Origin: Planctomycetota bacterium
Lineage (GTDB): Bacteria; Planctomycetota; SZUA-567; H5-PLA8
NCBI GenBank assembly: GCA_026184295.1
Contig: JAHCJK010000040.1
Span: forward strand, 1-37,016
Direction: 5' to 3'
DNA: 37,016 nucleotides
Each line of letters starts with the position of its first letter. Position 1 is the first letter of the stretch. Shown piece after piece: positions 16,995-25,687 of this stretch. The position numbers and the translations under genes are program-made. The notes beneath the pieces were generated by a model. That model was not told where the DNA came from and ran no database searches. It worked only from the letters and a program-made list of their open reading frames with translations.

Positions 16995-17408
16995 ATGATG
17001 CGCTACCTGTGCGCGGCCCTGCTGGCCGTAACCGTCGCCGGCGCCGTGCATGCCGAGGAGAAGAAGGCCGATCCCAAGGATCCGCTGAGCAAGTTCACCG
17101 ACGAAGAGCTGGCCGATCCGGGCGCGGCCTGCCAGAAGTTCTTCGAAGCCATCGCGTCGGAAGACGCCGAGGTCGTCAAGGCGTTCCTCTCCGAGGTCCC
17201 CAAGAACCTGGCGGGCCTGGACCTGAAGAAGAAGGAAGACCGCGCGGCGTTTCTCAAGGCCTGGGCCGCGTACAAGGGCGCGACCGTGACCAAGTCGATG
17301 CGCATCGCCGCCGCGGGCCTGGCGCAGGTCACCTATGAGGTCAACGGGGCCGAAAAGACGCTGCGCTGGCAGAACGTAGGCGGGCGCTGGAAGTACGTCG
17401 GCGACTGA
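16995..17408 (+). CDS. Small exported protein of unknown function
   Basis: 137 aa. Signal peptide MMRYLCAALLAVTVAGAVHA with a likely cut after VHA, followed by a Lys/Asp/Glu-rich linker. The body, with LADPGAACQKFFEAIASEDA and a C-terminal half ending WQNVGGRWKYVGD, looks like a small NTF2-like (DUF4878-type) fold: two helices then strands. AGGAGG lies 8 bases before the first ATG; the second ATG is the next codon. A strong terminator follows. Exported, probably periplasmic; no function assigned. Confidence 0.8.
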   Translation: MMRYLCAALLAVTVAGAVHAEEKKADPKDPLSKFTDEELADPGAACQKFFEAIASEDAEVVKAFLSEVPKNLAGLDLKKKEDRAAFLKAWAAYKGATVTKSMRIAAAGLAQVTYEVNGAEKTLRWQNVGGRWKYVGD

Positions 17409-17438
17409 CCCCGCCGCGATTGCCGCCGCAGGTATCAG

Positions 17439-17466
17439 GAGCCGCTCTTCGGAGCGGCTCTTTTTT
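17439..17466 (+). terminator. Intrinsic terminator
   Basis: GAGCCGCTC-TTCG-GAGCGGCTC followed by six Ts: 9-base perfect stem, stable TTCG tetraloop, T-tract. It closes the SDR/small exported protein unit and isolates it from the AT-rich segment beyond. Confidence 0.95.
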
Positions 17467-17713
17467 ATCCAATTCGAATAGGTTACCTATCCGCCACAGA
17501 CTTCTTGTTATGGAATGGTTAAATAAGACGCAAGAAGATATTTATTTTTATAATTAATGATGGAAACTTCTTGCTCCTATTTATATGTCCATATAAATCA
17601 CACTGAACAGTTCGAGCATTCAACTCGTGATTAGACAACATAGCGTGATTGCGTGATCACGTTTATTTGACTTGATATTTGAGTCTCCACTTTCATGAAA
17701 AGGAGCGGTTGAT
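17467..17713 (+). promoter_or_regulatory. AT-rich control region with several palindromes upstream of the EEP-family gene
   Basis: The base composition changes abruptly to AT-rich after the terminator. Visible elements: ATAGGT-T-ACCTAT (17478-17490); a perfect -10 TATAAT (17549-17554) without a good -35; a perfect 20-base inverted repeat ATTTATATG-TC-CATATAAAT (17579-17598); CGTGATCACG (17652-17661) next to a direct GCGTGATT/GCGTGATC repeat; and a TTGACT (17667-17672). At least one is probably an operator. This density of control elements is unlike the rest of the window. Confidence 0.5.
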
Positions 17714-18763
17714 ATGGCATCGACGCCTCGAAGGCGCAACAATGTACTCACTGGAGAGAATGACAACACCTCGCATGCGTTTGCCGACTATGTACCTAAG
17801 GAGTATCGCGATACTTCCCGCTTTTTAGATGTCCTCCAGTGGAATATTGAGTGGTTCGGCGCGGCAAAGTCCCAAAGCAAGGACCGCCAGCGTTTCGACC
17901 GTGTGGTGGACATCCTGGAAGCATTCAATTCAGATCTGTTCGTCCTTCAAGAAATCGCGGGACCATCTAAGGACGGCCGCTATCCTGGCGTATTGGATTC
18001 GGTCGCTGAGGAATTGAACCGCCGTGGTGCTGGTGACTACGTAGTCTTTTATACGGAAGCAGGCGGTGAACAACGCGTGGCCATGATGTGGGACCGAGAT
18101 TGGATCAGGGCCAAGAGCGAAGTAGAGGACCTCTTTCCTCGTGGCAAGTATCAGGAGGATGGCGAGAAAGACCCCTTCGCCGGAAGAACCCCACTCTATG
18201 GTTATTTCAGCGCTAGAATTCCAGCCGGATCCTCCGCCGCCCTTCCGCCAGGCGCAGAGAAGTTCGACTTCCAGGTTTTGGGCGTACATTTAAAAGCCAT
18301 GGCAGAAGGAGCTTCTCAACGGCGGGAGTCCGCGGAAATTCTGGCTGATTGGCTTCGGAATACCGCTCCACTCACCGACTCAGACACGATGATCCTCGGC
18401 GACTGGAATGCTTCTCCAGATGCTCCTGAGTGGGCGCCATTTCACAAACTGGAGAATGATCCCAAAGTCAACGCGCACTTTAGGGATATCAACGATCCTT
18501 CAGATTACTCGTACCTATGGCTGGCTAACCGGAGCAACAAATTCATGTCCCGAATCGACTTGAACGCCATCACACTCGCTTCTGATGACCAGATCGTAGA
18601 TAAGAAAATTGCAAAGGTTGTGAAGTGGCTGCCCATTCAAGAAGCGTTGGAAAAGTCTGGCTCAATGACAAATAAGGAAGTCGTGGCTGTATTAAGAGAG
18701 GTAAAGGAGACCATAAGCGATCATTTGCCTACCTTGGCGAGATTCTACATTCGGCAAAAGTAG
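17714..18763 (+). CDS. Endonuclease/exonuclease/phosphatase (EEP, DNase I-like) family protein
   Basis: 349 aa. EEP fold signatures: LQWNIEWFG (Asn44), VLQEI (Glu81), the HLKAM segment after LGVH, ILGDWNASP (Asp230/Asn232) and the closing SDHLP (Asp336/His337). These are the metal- and phosphate-site residues of Mg-dependent phosphodiesterases. No signal peptide; the first 35 residues are charged and probably flexible. AAAAGGAG precedes the ATG. Codon use and GC are clearly lower than in all neighbours and an AT-rich regulatory segment precedes it, so it was probably acquired by transfer. Could be a nuclease, sphingomyelinase-like or phosphoinositide-type phosphatase; a nuclease is the default. 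No toxin or defence partner is adjacent. Confidence 0.87.
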   Translation: MASTPRRRNNVLTGENDNTSHAFADYVPKEYRDTSRFLDVLQWNIEWFGAAKSQSKDRQRFDRVVDILEAFNSDLFVLQEIAGPSKDGRYPGVLDSVAEELNRRGAGDYVVFYTEAGGEQRVAMMWDRDWIRAKSEVEDLFPRGKYQEDGEKDPFAGRTPLYGYFSARIPAGSSAALPPGAEKFDFQVLGVHLKAMAEGASQRRESAEILADWLRNTAPLTDSDTMILGDWNASPDAPEWAPFHKLENDPKVNAHFRDINDPSDYSYLWLANRSNKFMSRIDLNAITLASDDQIVDKKIAKVVKWLPIQEALEKSGSMTNKEVVAVLREVKETISDHLPTLARFYIRQK

Positions 18764-18796
18764 ACTGGACTGAGAACATTGACGGGCGGCGGGCGC

Positions 18797-19984
18797 TCAG
18801 CGCTTGGCTTCGTCCAGGCGGCGCATGCTTTCCATCAGCAGGCCCATCGTTTCCTTCTGGATGGCCGACGCGGGGGGGACCTCGGTCTGGTCCTGCTCGA
18901 AGCAGAAGTCGCCTTCGGGCCAGGCGACCACGGCGTAAAAGGCCTCTTCGCCTTTCTGCTGGCCCATCGAAGCGCCGACCACCGCGCCGTTTTTAAAGAT
19001 TACGTGCGCTTCGCCGGCGGAGCCCGTCAGCACCAGCGTGCCGGTGCGGCGGCTGGCGTTGAGCGTCTGCACCAGGTCGATCATCGAGATCATGGAGAGC
19101 TTGCCGAGGATGCCGCGCCCGAGTTCGCTCTCCAGGGTCATGTTCACCGTGCGCAGGCGCGCGGCGAGCAACTGCGAGAAGATGCGGTTGAGTTCGGGGA
19201 TCTGAATGAGCAGTTCGTCGAGTTCCTTGCGGCCGAGGACGAAGATGCTGGCTTCGCCGCGCGCGCGCACGGCGGCGCTGGTCGGTTCGCCCGTGAGCAG
19301 CGACATCTCGCCGAAGCATTCGCCCGTGTTCAGCACGGCCAGGATGGTCTCGGTGCCGTCCTTGGCGGAGCGCTTGTGCACTTCCACCTTGCCGTCGCCG
19401 ACGATGTAGAGCGAGTCGCCGCGCACGCCTTCGTCCAGGATCAACTGCCCGTTCTGGTAGACGACCTTGCGGGCGGCACCGACCACCTTCACCGCCGCGT
19501 GCGGCGGGATGCGCGAAAGGAACGTGCCCTGCTCCTGCAGCTTGCTCCCCGCGGCCAGCGCCCCGCGTTCGAGCCGGCGCGTCACGCCCATGTTCGACTG
19601 CGTGATCGCGGCGGGTTCGACTCCCGGGACGGGCGTGGCGATCGTCACCGGGGCCGGGCCCGCGGGCGGCGGAGGCGGCGCGGCGGGCTTCGCCGCCGCG
19701 GGCGGATGCGCCGGCTGCTTCGGCAGGCCCGCTTCGATGCGGAAGATGGTGGAACAGCCTTCGCCCTGGCAGCGCAGAAGCATCGGCGGCAGGGCCATGT
19801 CCTTGGGCGTGATCTGAAGCAGGTTCTTCAGGTGCGGATAGAAGGAGCAGAGCGCCTGCGCGCAGACTTTGCTTTCGCCCACCACGGCCACTTCGTGGGC
19901 GGCAACGACCCAGCGGTCGCCTTCCTTCAGGAGCGAGCAGCCATCGGCTTTGGAGACCACGAGGCTGATCGGTCGGGCGTTCAT
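18797..19984 (-). CDS. Three-domain signalling protein: TIGR04076-like, cyclic-nucleotide-binding fold, DUF4388
   Basis: 395 aa from the ATG at 19984 (GGGGAG 5 bases upstream). Residues about 5-85 look like a TIGR04076-type small domain (CSLLKEGDRWVV, VCAQALCSFYPHL, LRCQGEGCSTIFRIE). A Pro/Ala-rich linker (about 88-120) follows. Residues about 140-265 are a cyclic-nucleotide-binding barrel (QLILDEGVRGDSLYIVGDGKV, then FGEMSLLTGEPTSAAVRA). Residues about 285-390 are a DUF4388/PATAN-type domain (LGRGILGKLSMISMIDLVQT, GTLVLTG, ARVIFKNGAVV-like strand). The Arg that binds the cyclic phosphate in CRP is Thr in the PTSAAV segment, so classical cAMP binding is doubtful. Cytoplasmic regulator; DUF4388 proteins occur in two-component and motility/gliding systems. 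Divergent from the Clp-type ATPase gene. Confidence 0.85.
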   Translation of the reverse strand: MNARPISLVVSKADGCSLLKEGDRWVVAAHEVAVVGESKVCAQALCSFYPHLKNLLQITPKDMALPPMLLRCQGEGCSTIFRIEAGLPKQPAHPPAAAKPAAPPPPPAGPAPVTIATPVPGVEPAAITQSNMGVTRRLERGALAAGSKLQEQGTFLSRIPPHAAVKVVGAARKVVYQNGQLILDEGVRGDSLYIVGDGKVEVHKRSAKDGTETILAVLNTGECFGEMSLLTGEPTSAAVRARGEASIFVLGRKELDELLIQIPELNRIFSQLLAARLRTVNMTLESELGRGILGKLSMISMIDLVQTLNASRRTGTLVLTGSAGEAHVIFKNGAVVGASMGQQKGEEAFYAVVAWPEGDFCFEQDQTEVPPASAIQKETMGLLMESMRRLDEAKR

Positions 19985-20409
19985 CCGCACTCCCCTTGCC
20001 TACGATGTGCGCGAGGCACTATATACGAACATGCCTGGGCGTTGTTGGTAAATTTGCGCGCTACTTCTTTCATATAATTCCTTGGAGAATATATAGGTGC
20101 GGCTACCTGTCGCGCGACAAGGTGAGACGCAGAAAACGTCGCGGCGTAGCAGTCAGCGTCCATATCCCGATGGCCTATAGTCGCCCCTTCGCTCACGAGT
20201 GCAGCAAACTGATATAGATTATGTCCGCTGCTCTGGATTCGACACCGCGCTTTCAGCTTGGCTTCTGTGCAATACACTAAGGATAAAAGGGTTGCGATAT
20301 TAGCAAAAGCACCCGTCGAATCGAATGCGCTTTGTGGCACGGTCTATGCGTATGTCCTATCAGAATGCTGACGCACGCTGCGCCAGCCAGCATACGGAAG
20401 GGCAAACCT
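19985..20409. other. 425-base divergent intergenic region, no gene recognised
   Basis: Lies between the divergent DUF4388-protein and Clp-ATPase genes. Less GC-rich than the coding parts. Contains a TATAAT (20073-20078) inside an imperfect AT-rich dyad (about 20072-20094), on a part with several in-frame stops. Short frames read from both strands have no Shine-Dalgarno or family signature. I looked for tRNA arms and found none. It probably holds the promoters of both flanking genes. Confidence 0.5.
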
Positions 20410-21774
20410 ATGATCCGCCTCGAACCCAGCATGGTCATGAAATATGTCGAAGGGCTCGACGCCTTCGTGAAATTCCGCATCTATTCCCGCGATGCATTGC
20501 TGCACGTGCTGCGCGAGGCGCGCATTACCGACCGGCGCTCCTACGTGAACATGGTCATGGAGACCTGCGTCGCGCAACTGCCCGCGCACGCCAAGAACGC
20601 GCTGGAGGCCGGCGGCGACAACCGCGAGGTGCTGCGCGAGGTCCTCTTCGACATGTGCGTCGGCCTGAACCCGGAACTCGACATCCACCGCGTCACCCTG
20701 CCGGTGATGGAAGAACCCACCGAAGACATCCTGGCCGAAGCGAGCGAGACCGAACTGGCCTTCATCGAAGACCGCCGCACCAACAGCGAACTGGTGGAAG
20801 CCCTGCGCCGCAAGGTCATCGGCCAGGACGAAGCCGTCGAAGGCATCGCCGCGGCCGTCACGCGCGCCAACGCCGGCCTGCGCGACCCCGACCGCCCCGT
20901 GGGCGTCTTCATGTTCCTGGGCCAGACCGGCGTCGGCAAGACCGAACTCGCCAAGGCCCTCGCGGACGAACTCTCGCACCACGACCGCAAGTCCCTGGTG
21001 CGCATCGATTGTTCCGAATACAGCCTGCCGCACGAGTACGCGAAGCTGATCGGCGCGCCTCCGGGCTACGTCGGGCACGAACAGGGCGGCTTCCTGACCA
21101 GCGTGATGAGCGAGGCCAACGCCACCGTGGTGCTCTTCGACGAGATCGAGAAGGCCGACGAGAAGGTCCACAACCTGCTCCTGCAGATCATGGACGAAGG
21201 CTTCGTCACCGACGCGAAGGGCGTCAAGATCGACTTCACGCACTCGATCGTGATCCTGACCAGCAACGTGGGCGCGGGCGAGGCCGACGCGCTGCAGCGC
21301 CGCCTGGGCTTCGGGATGTCCGAACGCAAGCCCATCGGCCACGACGAACGCAAGGCCGCCGCGTACGAAGCCCTGCGCAAGAAGTTCAAGCCCGAGTTCC
21401 TCAACCGCATCGACGAGATCGTCTGCTTCCGCAGCCTCGCCAAGCCCGAAGCCACGCAGATCCTCGACAAGTTCGTCGAACGCCTGGCGGAACGCTCCCA
21501 GCGCCAGGGCTTCCGGCTCGAACTGACCGCCGAGGCCAAGGACTGGCTGCTGAAGAAGGGCTTCAGCGACGAGTTCGGCGCGCGCGAACTGCGCCGCTGC
21601 GTCCAGCGCCACCTCGAAGCGGCCCTCGCCGACCGCGTCGTGACCGGCAAGCTGAACGTCCGCGGAACGGTGACGGTGAGCGCCAACGAGTTCGGACTGA
21701 CTTTCGAGAGTTCCACGGTCAAGGCCAAGGCCGCCCGCGCGCCCCGCGCCCGCAAGGCCCTGAAGTCCGCCTGA
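20410..21774 (+). CDS. Single-ring Clp/Hsp100-type AAA+ ATPase (ClpB/ClpA D2-like)
   Basis: 454 aa. One AAA+ module of the Clp D2 class: KVIGQDEAVEGIA, Walker A GQTGVGKT (171-178), pore loop GYVG (219-222) in GAPPGYVGHE, Walker B VVLFDEIEK (Asp244/Glu245), sensor 1 LTSN, arginine finger in FLNRIDEI (Arg333), then the small C-terminal domain with GARELRR. The N-terminal ~115 residues are helical and not a Clp N-domain; D1 and the middle coiled coil are absent, and no ClpP-docking IGF loop or ClpX zinc finger is seen. So it is a compact Hsp100-type unfoldase. GGAAGGG lies about 6 bases before the ATG; upstream codons are not conserved. A terminator follows. Substrate unknown; divergent DUF4388 protein may be functionally linked. 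Confidence 0.9.
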   Translation: MIRLEPSMVMKYVEGLDAFVKFRIYSRDALLHVLREARITDRRSYVNMVMETCVAQLPAHAKNALEAGGDNREVLREVLFDMCVGLNPELDIHRVTLPVMEEPTEDILAEASETELAFIEDRRTNSELVEALRRKVIGQDEAVEGIAAAVTRANAGLRDPDRPVGVFMFLGQTGVGKTELAKALADELSHHDRKSLVRIDCSEYSLPHEYAKLIGAPPGYVGHEQGGFLTSVMSEANATVVLFDEIEKADEKVHNLLLQIMDEGFVTDAKGVKIDFTHSIVILTSNVGAGEADALQRRLGFGMSERKPIGHDERKAAAYEALRKKFKPEFLNRIDEIVCFRSLAKPEATQILDKFVERLAERSQRQGFRLELTAEAKDWLLKKGFSDEFGARELRRCVQRHLEAALADRVVTGKLNVRGTVTVSANEFGLTFESSTVKAKAARAPRARKALKSA

Positions 21775-21799
21775 ACCGCGAGGACCCTAAAGCTCCCGT

Positions 21800-21830
21800 A
21801 AAAGGCCTGGAACCCGGTTCCGGGCCTTTT
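21800..21830. terminator. Intrinsic terminator after the Clp-type ATPase gene
   Basis: AAAAGGCC-T-GGAAC-CCG-GTTCC-G-GGCCTTTT: a stem of nine pairs plus one T-G wobble, with A and T tracts on the two sides. Located 25 bases after the stop. Confidence 0.8.
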
Positions 21831-21999
21831 GCTTGGAGGACGCCGGACAATCTTGTAAACGAAGGCAGGCTAAAGTTATGGATTTTGATCCGGAATGGGC
21901 TAGAGTGTCCTAAGCTGGTGTACGTAGCAGGGATACTTCCCGAATTCGAAGTAACCTTCGTGCAGCGCTCGCCGCGTCGGGCATGGAGCTTGGCAACGC

Positions 22000-23019
22000 A
22001 TGGCCACGCCGCCTCAGCCTAATCCTCCGCGAAAGCCGGGACCCCCGGCCGGCGGCCCCGCGCGCCCGTCCAATCCGCAGGCCAAGCCCGCCGCCGCCAC
22101 CAAAACGCCGCCGCCCACGCAGGCCATGAAGCGCAACCCCTCGTCCACGTCGCACACACCGGCCGTCTCGGGTTCTGCGTCGCCGGCGAGCCAGTCCGGG
22201 CTCCCGGCCATCCGGACCAGCCAGAGCAACATGGCGCCGCCGACCCGCGCGCTCCCCAAGGGCGGAGCGGGCAGCGGCCACAGCAGCACCATGGGCGCCG
22301 CGGCGTCCACGGGCCGCCTGAAGGCGCTCAACAGCGACAACATCGCCGCGAACCGCCGCGCCCTGGGGCTCTCGGAGGTCAAGCTCTCCGACCAGATCAA
22401 GGGGCTCGACAAGGCCGCGGAACGCGCCGAGAAGCTGGCCAACCGCGAAGAAGAAAAGCGCAAGGGCGGCGGCAAGGTGATGGTCAACCGCGCGCTGCTC
22501 AACGACGGCACGGGCTCGCGCTGGACCCGCAAGGTGATCCTGGGCATCGGCGGCCTGCTGCTGATCGGGGGCGTGGTCGGCGGCGGCATGCTCTGGTTCT
22601 CGAACCGCAAATCCGAGGACCCCAAGGTCGCGCAGCGCGAGACCAGCGACCGCCTGATGCGCTACGAGAAGCTCTACACGCCGCGGATGCCGCCGTTCGA
22701 GCCGGAAGACTCGGTCTCGGCCGAGATCTTCAAGGAACGCCTGGTGAAGTTCGTCGAGACGGAGTTCGCGAACGAGCAGAAGGTCGCCAAGCTCGAACAG
22801 GACACGCGCAAGTCCATCAGCCCCGACATCCGCGCCAACCTGAAGCGCCTCGAAGGGGACCTCACCTTCAAGGACGCCAAGGGCCACGACTTTTCCTTCA
22901 GCGCCGGGCCGGAGGACAGCATCGTCATCAAGACCAGCCAGGGTCCCGAAGACTCCGTGCAGGTGACCATCCCCCGCCGCCAGATCAAGGACACCAAAAA
23001 GAAGGCTCCGGCCCGCTGA
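22000..23019 (+). CDS. Pro-rich single-pass membrane protein of unknown function
   Basis: 339 aa, not recognised. Residues 1-105 are Pro/Ala/Ser/Thr-rich and low in complexity (NPPRKPGPPAGGPARP and similar), probably disordered and cytoplasmic. Residues about 115-170 are charged and helical (LSDQIKGLDKAAERAEKLA), a likely coiled coil. One transmembrane segment follows the basic WTRK at about 179-199 (VILGIGGLLLIGGVVGGGML). The C-terminal 140 residues are charged, probably periplasmic, with a DSVQVTIPRRQIKD end. GGAG lies 11 bases before the ATG. The following gene, a secreted GH5-like enzyme, starts 25 bases later, suggesting co-transcription. Confidence 0.75.
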   Translation: MATPPQPNPPRKPGPPAGGPARPSNPQAKPAAATKTPPPTQAMKRNPSSTSHTPAVSGSASPASQSGLPAIRTSQSNMAPPTRALPKGGAGSGHSSTMGAAASTGRLKALNSDNIAANRRALGLSEVKLSDQIKGLDKAAERAEKLANREEEKRKGGGKVMVNRALLNDGTGSRWTRKVILGIGGLLLIGGVVGGGMLWFSNRKSEDPKVAQRETSDRLMRYEKLYTPRMPPFEPEDSVSAEIFKERLVKFVETEFANEQKVAKLEQDTRKSISPDIRANLKRLEGDLTFKDAKGHDFSFSAGPEDSIVIKTSQGPEDSVQVTIPRRQIKDTKKKAPAR

Positions 23020-23044
23020 CGCGCGCCGAGGCCGTCCGTTCGCG

Positions 23045-25645
23045 ATGAAGCGCCGTCCAGCACGCCCGTTCACGATAGCCTTCGCGATCGCCCTGCTCGC
23101 CGCGGGCCTGCACGCGCCCGCGTTCGCCGAAAACGCCCCCGCCGAACCGGACGCCCTGGACGTGCGCATGCTCGACGGCGCGCGCGTGGTCCTCAGCCGC
23201 GGCGGGCGGCTGCTCGCCGCCGCGCAGATCAGGCAGGTCCTCGCCGAACCCGCGCCGATCCTGGCCGAAGGCGAAAAGTGGGCCGAGTCCCCGGTTCTTA
23301 AAAAGGGTTCGCGCACGCCGCGCGAGATCGCCTTTCCCGCGCGGGAGCCCGGGCAGGCGCTCTCGATGCTCGTGCAGGTGCGCCGCGTGCTCGCCGGGGC
23401 GCGCGTGCTCGTCAGCCCCGTGCTGGCCGAGGCCGGCGCGGCGGCGAAAGATCCATACCGCGACCTGGAACTGGCCATCGAACTTTATCCCGATCCGGCG
23501 CGCGAGGCCGCCGAACGCATGCCGGGCCTCAGCGCCGTGGACACCGCGGGCACGGTCTCGGCGCTGACCTGGCAGGGCAAGATTCCCGAACCCGGCGGCC
23601 CGGCGTTTCGCGCCTCGCGCCTCTCGTTCGCCATGCCCAAGCATCCGCGCGTGGAAGTGGCGCGCTCGGGCCCGGCGCGCTGGGTGCTGACGCAGGACAA
23701 GCGCGCGCTGCTCCTGCGCCAGACGCTCCTGCCCGACGCGCGCGACCCGCGCGTGCCCGGCACCTTCGAATTCTTCGTCGGCGGCGAACGCGACGGCCTC
23801 GAGGCCGGGCTCTCGCCCCTGCGCCTGGAACGCCAGCAGACGCCCGCGTGGGATTTCCTCGAAGGCTCCGTCCGCATCTACGCCGGCGGCGCCGATCCCT
23901 ACGGCTACGACGAACTGCTCGTCTTCGCCGAGATCGCCTTTCCCATCGACGAGGCCGAAGCGAAGGACGACGAGGAAGAACTGCCGCCCCGGGTCGTCCA
24001 GGTGCCGTGCTTCTACCGGGAAGGGCCGTCCAAGGCGCCGGCCGAAGGCGAGTTCCGCTTCCGCTTCGCCCCGCCCTTCCCCGGGCTCTACGCCGTGCGC
24101 ATCTCGGCGCTCTCGCCCGGCGGGCTGGTGCGCGGCGAGGCCGTGCCGTTCCAGGCGGGCGCGCCGGCCAGCCGGGGCTTTCTGCGCGCGCGCCCGGGCG
24201 AACGCGTCTTCCGCTTCGACAACGGCGACGTGCACTTCCCCGTCGGGCTCAACCTCGCCTGGCCGGCCAAGCCCGCGGACGCCGACGGCTACCGCGCGCA
24301 GTTCCGCGAACTGGCCCGCAACGGCGGCAACGCGGCGCGCGTCTGGATTTCCTCGTGGGGCATGCCCCTGGAAGGCCCGCGCGCGGGCGAGTTCTCCGCC
24401 GACGCCGCGGAGGCGCTCGACGAGATCTTCCTGGCCGCGCAGGCCCGCGAGATCGGGCTGATTCTGGTCGCCGAGAACGCGCACGACCTGACCGCGAACG
24501 GCAAGCGCCATCCGTATTTTCGCGAGGCCGGCGGGCCGCTGGCGGCGCCGGCGGAGTTCTTCCGCAACACGGACGCGATCAAGCTCTTCAAACGCCGCCT
24601 GACGTACCTCGCGGCGCGCTACGGCGCGTACCGTTCGCTGTGGAGCTGGGAACTGCTCAACGAGGCCGACGAGGCCTGGCCGGCGCTGAAGGTCGAGGCC
24701 GACGACCCGCGCGTGCCGGTGGTCGAAGCCGATACCGCCCGCGCCGCGCGCCGCGACGTGCTCGCCTGGGCCGCGCTGCTCGCGCAGCACCTCAACGCGA
24801 TGGACGGCGTGCGCCATCCGGTGATGCTCTCGGCCGCGCTGCCGCCCGAGCGCGCCTGGCTGGGCCTGCAGAAACTCGGCGCGCTCGACGCGATCCAGGA
24901 ACACGCCTACGTGCCCGAAGCCGCCGACGCGCGCGACGACCGCGCCTTCGACGCCGGAGCGCTCTTCGATGCCTGGGCCTCCGCCGCGCGCGAACCCGGC
25001 CGCCCGCACAAGCCGTACTTCCTGGGCGAATTCGGCTACGCCGCGCTTCACGACCTGGAACGCCAGGAGGCCGGGCCCGAGGCCGTCGCCCGCGACCGCA
25101 ACACGCGCGACCGCGAGGGCCTGCTGCTCCACAACGCCGGCTTCGCCGGACTGGCCTCGGGCATGGCCGCCGCGCCGATGAACTGGTGGTGGGACCGCCA
25201 CGTCGAACACCACGGCCTCTGGCGCGTCTTCCAGGGCGCGGGCGTCTTCGCCGAAGCCCTGGGGCGCCTGGCGACGCGCGACGGACCCAACAACCTGCGC
25301 GAGATCACCAACGAGGCCGAAGCGGCGCAGGGTTCGGGCGTGCGCGTGATGGGCCGCGCCGGCCGCAGCGGCCAGTGCGTCTGGATTCAGGACCGCCGCT
25401 CCACCTGGGCGCGGCTGCTCGAAAAGAACGAGGCCGCGCCGCCCGAGGTCAAAGGCCTGGAAGCGCGCCTGCCCGCCCTCCCCGCGGGCGAGTACGCCGT
25501 CCGCTGGCTCGACACGTGGACCGGCGCGATCCTGCGGACGGACAAGCTGTCCCGCGCCGAAGGCGACGCGGCCAAGCCTGTCGTCCTGGCCTGCCCGGAC
25601 TTCCGCCGCGACCTGGCCGTGCTGATCGAACCCGCCGGCGAATAA
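23045..25645 (+). CDS. Secreted GH5/cellulase-superfamily glycoside hydrolase with N-terminal beta-rich region
   Basis: 866 aa. Signal peptide FTIAFAIALLAAGLHAPAFA after a basic MKRRPARP. Residues about 30-390 are beta-rich without a clear catalytic motif; the part before the barrel (RFRFAPPFPGLYAVRISA) resembles the DUF5060-type Ig-like domain that often precedes GH5-like barrels. Residues about 400-740 form a TIM barrel: FPVGLNLAW, ARVWISSWG, LILVAENAH, SWELLNEAD (Glu540, likely acid/base), then PYFLGEFGY (Glu662, likely nucleophile). The last 120 residues are again beta-rich. Export and retaining clan-A hydrolase chemistry are well supported; the substrate (cellulose, mannan or other beta-glycan) is not. 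Confidence 0.87.
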   Translation: MKRRPARPFTIAFAIALLAAGLHAPAFAENAPAEPDALDVRMLDGARVVLSRGGRLLAAAQIRQVLAEPAPILAEGEKWAESPVLKKGSRTPREIAFPAREPGQALSMLVQVRRVLAGARVLVSPVLAEAGAAAKDPYRDLELAIELYPDPAREAAERMPGLSAVDTAGTVSALTWQGKIPEPGGPAFRASRLSFAMPKHPRVEVARSGPARWVLTQDKRALLLRQTLLPDARDPRVPGTFEFFVGGERDGLEAGLSPLRLERQQTPAWDFLEGSVRIYAGGADPYGYDELLVFAEIAFPIDEAEAKDDEEELPPRVVQVPCFYREGPSKAPAEGEFRFRFAPPFPGLYAVRISALSPGGLVRGEAVPFQAGAPASRGFLRARPGERVFRFDNGDVHFPVGLNLAWPAKPADADGYRAQFRELARNGGNAARVWISSWGMPLEGPRAGEFSADAAEALDEIFLAAQAREIGLILVAENAHDLTANGKRHPYFREAGGPLAAPAEFFRNTDAIKLFKRRLTYLAARYGAYRSLWSWELLNEADEAWPALKVEADDPRVPVVEADTARAARRDVLAWAALLAQHLNAMDGVRHPVMLSAALPPERAWLGLQKLGALDAIQEHAYVPEAADARDDRAFDAGALFDAWASAAREPGRPHKPYFLGEFGYAALHDLERQEAGPEAVARDRNTRDREGLLLHNAGFAGLASGMAAAPMNWWWDRHVEHHGLWRVFQGAGVFAEALGRLATRDGPNNLREITNEAEAAQGSGVRVMGRAGRSGQCVWIQDRRSTWARLLEKNEAAPPEVKGLEARLPALPAGEYAVRWLDTWTGAILRTDKLSRAEGDAAKPVVLACPDFRRDLAVLIEPAGE

Positions 25646-25687
25646 GCCCGCCTTTCGCTTGCCGAATTTTCCGGTAGCATCCCGCGC

